A DNA stretch of 19,063 nucleotides. Source: JALHUF01 sp050014795 (lineage in GTDB: Bacteria; Acidobacteriota; Terriglobia; UBA7540). Positions 14,291 through 19,063 of this stretch are shown in pieces (the first letter of the stretch is position 1; each line of letters starts with the position of its first letter). The stretch lies in assembly GCA_050014795.1 (NCBI GenBank), contig JBEKCQ010000071.1, forward strand, positions 1 through 19,063. The letters run 5' to 3'. Both the position numbers and the translations under genes were made by a program. Below the pieces are notes generated by a model. It saw only the letters and a program-made list of their open reading frames with translations. It made no database searches and was not told where the DNA came from.

Positions 14291-14731
14291 TTGAGCAAGG
14301 AAGTGATTTCCACCGCTAATGCGCCGGCCGCGATTGGTCCCTATTCTCAGGCTATCTGTTGGTGGAATTTGGTTTTCGTTTCCGGGCAGATCCCCATTGA
14401 CCCAGCGACGGGCATGGTCGTGCCGGGTGACATCGCCATCCAGACCGAACGTGTCCTGAAAAACTTGGCCGCCATCCTGGAAGCGGCCGATTCCAATCTC
14501 TCGATGGTCCTGAAAACAACCGTATTCCTGAAGGATATGGATGAATTTGGAAAGATGAACGAAGTCTACGCCCGGTTTTTCCCAGACCGGCCGCCAGCGC
14601 GCGCGACCGTTGAGGTGTCCCGGCTTCCGCGCGACGTCAGAGTGGAAATCGAGGTCGTCGCCGAGACGAAGCCCCTGGGCCTGCGTGCACTCCGGGCCTT
14701 GACCCGCCGCCGGAATCGCGCTCGAGCATAG
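14291..14731 (+). CDS. ridA: RidA/YjgF-family enamine/imine deaminase
   Basis: Hydrolyses reactive enamine/imine intermediates such as 2-aminoacrylate released by PLP enzymes, in the cytoplasm. The sequence follows the family throughout: IGPYSQAI near the N-terminus, LVFVSGQIPIDPATGMVVPG, TTVFLKDMDEFGKMNEVYARFF and PPARATVEVSRLPRDVRVEIEVVA, which carries the conserved active-site arginine and glutamate. The start is a TTG at 14291, chosen because a strong ribosome binding site (GAGGAGGAG) precedes it and SKEVISTANAPAAIGPYSQA is the family N-terminus. At 146 residues it is longer than the usual 125-130. The extra part is an Arg-rich tail (LRALRALTRRRNRARA) after the normal end. Confidence 0.95.
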   Translation: MSKEVISTANAPAAIGPYSQAICWWNLVFVSGQIPIDPATGMVVPGDIAIQTERVLKNLAAILEAADSNLSMVLKTTVFLKDMDEFGKMNEVYARFFPDRPPARATVEVSRLPRDVRVEIEVVAETKPLGLRALRALTRRRNRARA

Positions 14732-14815
14732 GAAGGAGAGCGCCCCGGCACGCCGCGCGTGTCTGCTCTTGAAGGGGGTCGAATGCCGCGGGCGGGAAAC
14801 AACCGGGAAAGGGAC

Positions 14816-15007
14816 TTACTTCGCCTTCACCACTTTGCCGGCGCGGATGCAGGCCGTGCAGACGCGGATGGTCTTGTGAGCGCCATTCACGATCGCCCGC
14901 ACACGGCGCAGGTTGGGGTTCCAGCGGCGCCTGGTGACGTTGTGCGCGTGACTGATCCGGTTTCCGTACACGGGACCTTTCCCGCAGATTTCACACGCCT
15001 GAGCCAT
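14816..15007 (-). CDS. rpmB: 50S ribosomal protein L28
   Basis: A 63-residue ribosomal protein with the L28 signature ACEICGKGPVYGNRISHAHN and RRWNPNLRRVRAIVNGAHK. It keeps the zinc-ribbon cysteines in two CxxC pairs (CEIC and CTAC), so it is the zinc-binding form. I chose the ATG at 15007, six codons inside the longest frame, because it gives the standard MAQ-C start and has GAGAGG seven to eight bases upstream. It stands alone, without rpmG, and diverges from the parvulin gene. The promoter is probably at 15052-15080. Confidence 0.97.
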   Translation of the reverse strand: MAQACEICGKGPVYGNRISHAHNVTRRRWNPNLRRVRAIVNGAHKTIRVCTACIRAGKVVKAK

Positions 15008-15051
15008 GCGGATACCTCTCGGCAAGAGAATGATCTGAGCGACAATCCTTT

Positions 15052-15080
15052 ATTTTACCACACCTCACGTCCTTTGCCCA
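15052..15080 (-). promoter_or_regulatory. Probable rpmB promoter
   Basis: Read on the minus strand, TGGGCA (15080-15075) and TAAAAT (15057-15052) are 17 bases apart, matching the sigma70 consensus at four and five of six positions. The predicted start near 15045 gives a leader of about 38 nt that contains the ribosome binding site. Confidence 0.5.
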
Positions 15081-15127
15081 TCACGAGCGCGCGAAAACTC
15101 CTCGTCGAGTTCTCGGGCAAACCGGGA

Positions 15128-15133
15128 TACAAT
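15128..15133 (+). promoter_or_regulatory. -10 box directly before the parvulin gene
   Basis: TACAAT ends six bases before the ATG at 15140, so transcription would start at or next to the A of the start codon. The -35 is weak (TCGAGT at 15105-15110 with a 17-base spacer). No ribosome binding site lies between. Confidence 0.4.
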
Positions 15134-15139
15134 GTTCCC

Positions 15140-16204
15140 ATGAGTGGACCAACGCACTTTTCCCGACGCGCCCACACCGCCGTGCTCCTGCTGCTGGGCA
15201 TACTGGCCGCGGTGTCGGGCTGCAGCCGCAAGGCCGTGTCCGACCGTGAAGTCTGGGCGGAAGTCGACGGCAAGCCCGTTTACCGGGAACAGGTGGAGAG
15301 GTACTACCACAGCCGCGTAGCGGCCGCCTCCGATGCCGGTAACCCGGAACAGGCGCTCAGCTTCAAGCTGAACATCTTGAACGAGCTCATCAACAACCAG
15401 ATCCTGGTGGCCCACGCTGCGCGCTCCAAGATCACGGCCTCGGAGGCCGAGGTGGACACGAAGGTGGCGGAGTTCCAGAGCCCTTACTCCCCGCAGGAGT
15501 TCCGGAAGAAACTGGCCGACCAGGGATTGGATCCGGTCTCCTTGCGTGATGAGGTACGCCAGAATCTAATTGTTACTAAGTTGATTACCAAAGAGATTGT
15601 CTCGCGGGTTGCCGTCACCGACCGGGAGATTGCGGAATACTTCGCCCGCAACCAGGCGACCTTCAACGTGCCGGAGACCCAGTACCACCTGGCCCAGATT
15701 GCGGTCACGCCGGTGGCTGAGGCGCAAGTGCGCAACACGAAGAACGACGATGCCAAAAATCCCCAGGTGGCGGAGCGCAAGATCACAGCGCTCTACGCCC
15801 GGCTGCGGGCCGGCGAGGATTTCGCCACGGTGGCCCAGGAGTATTCCGAGGACGTGCGCACCGCCTCGGGCGGCGGGGACATGGGTTTCATTCCCGCTTC
15901 TGCGCTCGCCTCCAACCCTCCGCTCCGGCAGGCCATCGCCACGCTCAAGGTGGGAGACATAACGGGGATTTTGCGCACGCCGGACGGCTATCACATCCTC
16001 AAGCTGATGGGCCGGGAGGAAGCCGGCCAACGCGATCTGTCCAATCCGCAGGTCGCGAGCGCCATTCGGCAAACCCTCATGAACGAACGCGAACAGCTGT
16101 TGAAGGCTGCCTACCTTGAGGATCTCCGCAACCGGGCCAAGGTGCGAAACTACCTGGCGGAGAAGATCGTGGCGGCCGGCGCCAACGCGCCGCAGGTCAA
16201 GTGA
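15140..16204 (+). CDS. SurA/PrsA-like peptidylprolyl isomerase, lipoprotein
   Basis: A 354-residue folding factor for exported proteins. The N-terminus is a lipoprotein signal (RRAHTAVLLLLGILAAVSGC). An N-terminal chaperone region follows: WAEVDGKPVYREQVERYYHS, then LNELINNQILVAHAARSKIT and VAEFQSPYSPQEFRKKLADQ. A parvulin domain lies at about 177-287, with YHLAQIAV, RLRAGEDFATVAQEYSED, GGDMGFIPASAL and TPDGYHILKLM. A loop rich in Asn, Lys and Asp (NTKNDDAKNPQVAERK) sits inside the parvulin domain after its first strand. I chose ATG 15140 because it starts the signal sequence; the frame is open far upstream. It probably sits in the envelope and may help outer-membrane or periplasmic folding. 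There is one parvulin domain where SurA has two. Confidence 0.92.
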   Translation: MSGPTHFSRRAHTAVLLLLGILAAVSGCSRKAVSDREVWAEVDGKPVYREQVERYYHSRVAAASDAGNPEQALSFKLNILNELINNQILVAHAARSKITASEAEVDTKVAEFQSPYSPQEFRKKLADQGLDPVSLRDEVRQNLIVTKLITKEIVSRVAVTDREIAEYFARNQATFNVPETQYHLAQIAVTPVAEAQVRNTKNDDAKNPQVAERKITALYARLRAGEDFATVAQEYSEDVRTASGGGDMGFIPASALASNPPLRQAIATLKVGDITGILRTPDGYHILKLMGREEAGQRDLSNPQVASAIRQTLMNEREQLLKAAYLEDLRNRAKVRNYLAEKIVAAGANAPQVK

Positions 16205-16211
16205 AGCCGGT

Positions 16212-16754
16212 TCACGCCAGCCGCACCAGGCGCGAGCCGGTCTCCACCCCCTTCCCTTGGGCGACGTAAATCTTCTCCACCCGCCCGGCCCGTGGCGCAC
16301 GCAGCTCGTTCTGCATCTTCATCGCTTCAATCACCAGCAGCCCCGCGCCCTGGCTGACTTCCTGATGCTCGGCCACCAGGATCTTCACAATCTTGCCGGG
16401 CATGGGGGCCACGATCTCCTGCGGGCCATTCGCAGGCGCAGCGGGGCCGGCGGTCCGTCGGTGCCGGGGGTCCTGGACCTCCACGCGGTAGTGCCGCGTT
16501 CCCACCGTCACCACGCGGCGAAGCTCGCGCCTCAGCGCCTCTCCCGGCTGAGACGTCACCTGGGCCTCGTACGAGCGACCGCCGATGAGAATTGAATACA
16601 CGCCCGGCGCGATTTCCGCCCAGTCGGCCTCGCCGGCTTCCTGATCCAGGAGATAGGCCAGCGGTCCGCCGTTCGCGGCAGCCTGGGGCGAGCGGAGTTC
16701 AAGCTGATGCTCGCTCGAGCGGGAGCCGTGTTGGAGCGTGATGACGAGTTTCAT
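16212..16754 (-). CDS. Biotin carboxyl carrier protein of an acyl-CoA carboxylase
   Basis: Carries the biotin that shuttles carboxyl groups between the biotin carboxylase and a carboxyltransferase. The last 70 residues are a biotinyl domain with VAPMPGKIVKILV and the biotinylation motif IEAMKMQNEL, where Lys146 is the acceptor. The first 100 residues (ending in HYRVEVQDPRHRR) form a separate domain without a clear motif and are joined by a short Ala/Pro linker. At 180 residues it resembles the detached C-terminal part of an acyl-CoA carboxylase alpha subunit more than AccB of fatty-acid synthesis. It lies just downstream of the carboxylase gene. Its ribosome binding site is poor (AGAAGAA) and abuts the palindromic repeat. 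The carboxyltransferase beta subunit is not in the window. Confidence 0.9.
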   Translation of the reverse strand: MKLVITLQHGSRSSEHQLELRSPQAAANGGPLAYLLDQEAGEADWAEIAPGVYSILIGGRSYEAQVTSQPGEALRRELRRVVTVGTRHYRVEVQDPRHRRTAGPAAPANGPQEIVAPMPGKIVKILVAEHQEVSQGAGLLVIEAMKMQNELRAPRAGRVEKIYVAQGKGVETGSRLVRLA

Positions 16755-16762
16755 TGTTCTTC

Positions 16763-16818
16763 TGTAGCGGCGATGTCCCCATCACCGCTGTCTCGGCGGC
16801 GAGGACGCCGCCGCTACA
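16763..16818. repeat. 56-bp palindromic element between accC and the biotin carrier gene
   Basis: Perfect 10-bp terminal inverted repeats, TGTAGCGGCG (16763-16772) and CGCCGCTACA (16809-16818), bound a 56-bp unit. Inside is a second perfect 8-bp hairpin, CGGCGGCG (16794-16801) with CGCCGCCG (16806-16813), loop AGGA, which competes with the outer arm. The unit fills nearly all of the 66-bp gap between the stop codon of the carboxylase gene (16821-16823) and the start of the carrier gene. It looks like a REP- or MITE-type interspersed element. Confidence 0.8.
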
Positions 16819-16820
16819 AT

Positions 16821-18338
16821 TCATGTCCCGCGCGTCGGCCAACGGTTCAGGAGCGCGTCGCGGCCCGCCGTTTTCCAAGTGCTCTCCCGAACCGCTGGAG
16901 CAGGCGCTGCAGGGCCGTTACGGCAAGCATCGAGCGCGGCGGCGAGCAGCGCCACGCGCTCGAGCTCCCGCTGGGGCTCATCCTCCGACAGAATCCCTTC
17001 GGCCAGAGCCCGGTCGATGAATCCGGTATCAATCCGCCCGGCGATGAAGTCCGGATGGTCCACCACCCGGCGGAAAAACGGGATGGTCGTTTCGATGCCA
17101 AACACTTCGTATTCGCGCAAGGCGCGGCGCAAGCGCGCCACCGCCTCGGCCCGGTCGTTGCCCCACACCACGAGCTTGGCGAGTAGAGGGTCGTATTCGA
17201 GGGGCACCGTCCAGCCTTCGTACACGCCGCTGTCCGAGCGGACCCCCGGTCCGCGCGGCGCCTGGAGCCTGCGAATCAGTCCGGGGGAAGGGAAGAAGTT
17301 GTTGGCGGGATCTTCGGCGTAGATCCGGCATTCCAGCGCCGCGCCGTGAAGGCGCACGTCCTCCTGGCGCCAGCGCAGCGGCTCGCCCGCAGCAATCCGC
17401 AATTGCTCCTTGACCAAGTCGATGCCCACCACCATCTCGGTGACGGGGTGCTCCACCTGGAGCCGCGTGTTCATCTCGAGGAAGAAGAAGTTGCGGCCCT
17501 GGTCCACCAGGAACTCCACCGTGCCGGCGTTGGAGTATCCCGCGAGCTTCCCAATGCGCACCGCCGTCTCGCCCATGCGGCGGCGCAGGTCCTCATCCAC
17601 CGCGGGCGAGGGGCACTCCTCCATCACTTTCTGATGCCGGCGTTGCAGCGAGCACTCGCGCTCGCCCAGGTAGATCAGGTTCCCGCGCTGGTCGCCCAGG
17701 ATTTGGATTTCGATGTGACGCGGCCGCTCCAGGTACTTCTCCAGGTAGATGGCGGGGTCGTTGAAGGCGTTCTGCGCTTCGGAACTCGCGTTGCGGTAGG
17801 CGGACTCAAGCTCCTCAGGAGCGAAGACCAAGCGCAGTCCCTTGCCGCCTCCGCCCGCCGAGGCTTTCAACATCACGGGATAGCCGATTTCGTGGGCGGC
17901 GCGCTCGACTTCCGCCAGGGTCTCGAGGTTTCGCACGGCGCCGGGCACCACGGGCAGCCCAGCCTGAATCAAGGCGCGGCGCGACGCGGTCTTCGAGCCC
18001 ATCAGCTCCATCGCCGCGACCGGCGGGCCAATGAATACGATGCCGGCGTCCCCACAGGCGCGCGCGAACTCCGGGTTCTCGGCCAGAAATCCGTAACCCG
18101 GATGCAGCGCCTTCGCGCCGCTCCGCCGGGCGACTTCGATGAGTCGGTCGATGCGCAGGTAGCTCTCGGTCGAGGGTGCGGGGCCGATGGGGTAGGCTTC
18201 GTCCGCGTAGCGCACGTGCAGCGCCTTGCGGTCCACGTCGGAATAGACCGCCACCGTCGCGATCCCCATTTCGCGACAGGCGCGCATCACGCGCACCGCA
18301 ATCTCGCCGCGATTGGCAATCAGGACCTTGTTGAACAC
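16821..18338 (-). CDS. accC: Biotin carboxylase subunit of acyl-CoA/acetyl-CoA carboxylase
   Basis: ATP-dependent carboxylation of carrier-bound biotin, first step of malonyl-CoA or methylmalonyl-CoA formation. The family is unmistakable: FNKVLIANRGEIAVRVMRAC at the N-terminus, HPGYGFLAENPEFA, the ATP-grasp loop KASAGGGGKG (residues 158-167), RHIEIQILGDQRGNLIYLGE, SLQRRHQKVMEE and FLEMNTRLQVEHPVTEM. At 505 residues it is about 50 longer than free-standing AccC. The extra tail ends in STWKTAGRDALLNRWPTRGT, similar to the stretch after the carboxylase domain in fused alpha subunits (propionyl- or methylcrotonyl-CoA type). The start is a GTG at 18338 with GGGAG upstream. Its first 19 bases overlap the end of the neighbouring gene in another frame. 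Confidence 0.95.
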   Translation of the reverse strand: MFNKVLIANRGEIAVRVMRACREMGIATVAVYSDVDRKALHVRYADEAYPIGPAPSTESYLRIDRLIEVARRSGAKALHPGYGFLAENPEFARACGDAGIVFIGPPVAAMELMGSKTASRRALIQAGLPVVPGAVRNLETLAEVERAAHEIGYPVMLKASAGGGGKGLRLVFAPEELESAYRNASSEAQNAFNDPAIYLEKYLERPRHIEIQILGDQRGNLIYLGERECSLQRRHQKVMEECPSPAVDEDLRRRMGETAVRIGKLAGYSNAGTVEFLVDQGRNFFFLEMNTRLQVEHPVTEMVVGIDLVKEQLRIAAGEPLRWRQEDVRLHGAALECRIYAEDPANNFFPSPGLIRRLQAPRGPGVRSDSGVYEGWTVPLEYDPLLAKLVVWGNDRAEAVARLRRALREYEVFGIETTIPFFRRVVDHPDFIAGRIDTGFIDRALAEGILSEDEPQRELERVALLAAALDACRNGPAAPAPAVRESTWKTAGRDALLNRWPTRGT

Positions 18339-19057
18339 GCGCCACTCCCGACGCTGCGAATATTACCCAAAATCGCCCCGTTTTTCACACCCATCTTGTT
18401 GATTCCAGCCGGGATAGCAGCCTTAGGTTCGTTTTGGGTAGACATTTTATGCAAGTGCTTTGATTTCAGTGAGATACTAGCTTTGCTTTCAGTACAATAT
18501 AAGGAGCGGGCTGCGGCGGCATAAGAGGCTATGGTAGTGGCCTCGGCTGCCCGCCGCAGGACGGGCAGCCAGGCTTCGATCCTCTCGCGCAACTGGGCGG
18601 TAGAATCGAAGGTCGCGCCCAGGTCGGCCTCCAGTCGGTACCGCCACTTGCGCGATTGGCCCCTGAGAGTCTCGATGATATAGGCCAATTCCCCTTCAAT
18701 GCGTTCCTCCGCCTCCCGGACGCGGTCCTCCCGAAATCCCTGCCACGCAGGAGCGCGCAGGGCGCAGACTTTCTCCCAGCAGGCCTCAACCAGATCGGCG
18801 ACGCGCTCGGCCAGGTAAAGATCTTGGGGCAGCAGCAAGTAGATCAGGTCACGGTGCAGGCGGCGGTACTCGCGCACATCCTCGCCCCAGAACTCGATCA
18901 TACGCTCGCGCACGAAGGGGCACAATTCGCGCTTCAGGGAGTTCAGGGACGACCGGAACTTGCCGGCCGCCGTGCGCGGGCCGGTGGACCTCTGCGCGTT
19001 GCGTCGCCGGGCGGCGAGTTCCAAGGGCGTAAGCTGGCGCTTCGGGGCAGAGGGCAT
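18320..19057 (-). CDS. STGPRT-motif family protein of unknown function
   Basis: A 245-residue protein whose N-terminus has the signature RRRNAQRSTGPRTAAGKFRS followed by SLNSLKREL. From memory, this opening defines a family found in many copies in Acidobacteriota and Planctomycetes; its function is unknown and no enzymatic motif is visible. The middle (residues about 50-190) is charged, helical and rich in Arg, Glu and Leu. The last 60 residues are different: rich in Ser, Lys, Asn and Gly, encoded by AT-rich DNA (about 38% GC at 18421-18480), with the segment KMSTQNEPKAAIPAGINKMG. The ATG at 19057 is only six bases from the window edge, so an earlier start cannot be excluded. The ORF ends 19 bases inside the accC coding region. 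Confidence 0.75.
   Translation of the reverse strand: MPSAPKRQLTPLELAARRRNAQRSTGPRTAAGKFRSSLNSLKRELCPFVRERMIEFWGEDVREYRRLHRDLIYLLLPQDLYLAERVADLVEACWEKVCALRAPAWQGFREDRVREAEERIEGELAYIIETLRGQSRKWRYRLEADLGATFDSTAQLRERIEAWLPVLRRAAEATTIASYAAAARSLYCTESKASISLKSKHLHKMSTQNEPKAAIPAGINKMGVKNGAILGNIRSVGSGACSTRS
18360..18388 (-). promoter_or_regulatory. Possible accC promoter inside the upstream gene
   Basis: On the minus strand GTGAAA (18388-18383) and TAATAT (18365-18360) are 17 bases apart, each with four of six consensus matches. Transcription would start near 18353, leaving a leader of about 15 nt containing the GGGAG ribosome binding site. It lies in the AT-rich 3' end of the neighbouring ORF. Confidence 0.35.
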
Positions 19058-19063
19058 CGCAGT

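Noticed and set aside
17346..18524. A 392-codon open frame on the plus strand opposite accC
   Set aside because: Antisense to a clear biotin carboxylase; the product is a low-information His/Leu/Arg-rich string with no recognisable family.

Overview
The window reads as bacterial chromosomal DNA, GC-rich by eye, most likely from an Acidobacteriota-type genome. Three things suggest this: the gene order tgt, yajC, secD, secF, a multi-pass TonB, exbB, two exbD genes and a TPR lipoprotein; a protein at the right edge with the 'STGPRT...GK' signature of a family I associate with Acidobacteriota and Planctomycetes; and terse TANAAT promoters placed directly on start codons. This is an inference from recalled gene order and families, not from a search.

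Layout. 1-1235 holds the tail of an unidentified membrane protein, a gene-poor stretch with an ambiguous ORF remnant, and a YIP1-family membrane gene broken by a frameshift. 1363-9697 is a long plus-strand block. It starts with tgt (queuosine tRNA modification), followed by a terminator-like hairpin. Then come yajC-secD-secF (Sec translocon accessory complex), tonB-exbB-exbD-exbD (proton-driven energy transduction to the outer membrane) and a TPR lipoprotein, closed by a strong intrinsic terminator at 9765-9797. 9835-10830 (minus) is an orphan sugar-type ABC substrate-binding lipoprotein. 11191-11691 is a secreted cytochrome P460-like haem protein. 11989-14145 is a bifunctional (p)ppGpp synthetase/hydrolase, followed by ridA. 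rpmB (L28, minus) and a SurA/parvulin-type lipoprotein diverge from 15008-15139. 16212-18338 (minus) encodes a biotin carboxylase and a biotin carrier protein, the alpha half of an acyl-CoA carboxylase split into two genes with a palindromic element between them. The window ends in an STGPRT-family protein of unknown function whose AT-rich tail overlaps the carboxylase start.

How the genes work together. The central block combines protein export across the inner membrane (YajC-SecDF) with energising of the outer membrane (TonB-ExbBD); both use the proton motive force. The SurA-like lipoprotein further along belongs to the same envelope-biogenesis theme.

I see no convincing new multi-gene system, no CRISPR array, no transposase, no phage genes and no tRNA or rRNA. 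The signals most worth following are small: a repeat cassette inserted in frame in tgt, the palindromic element that separates biotin carboxylase from its carrier protein, a TonB with four predicted membrane spans that implies an inverted topology, two candidate leaderless genes, and a frameshifted YIP1 gene.
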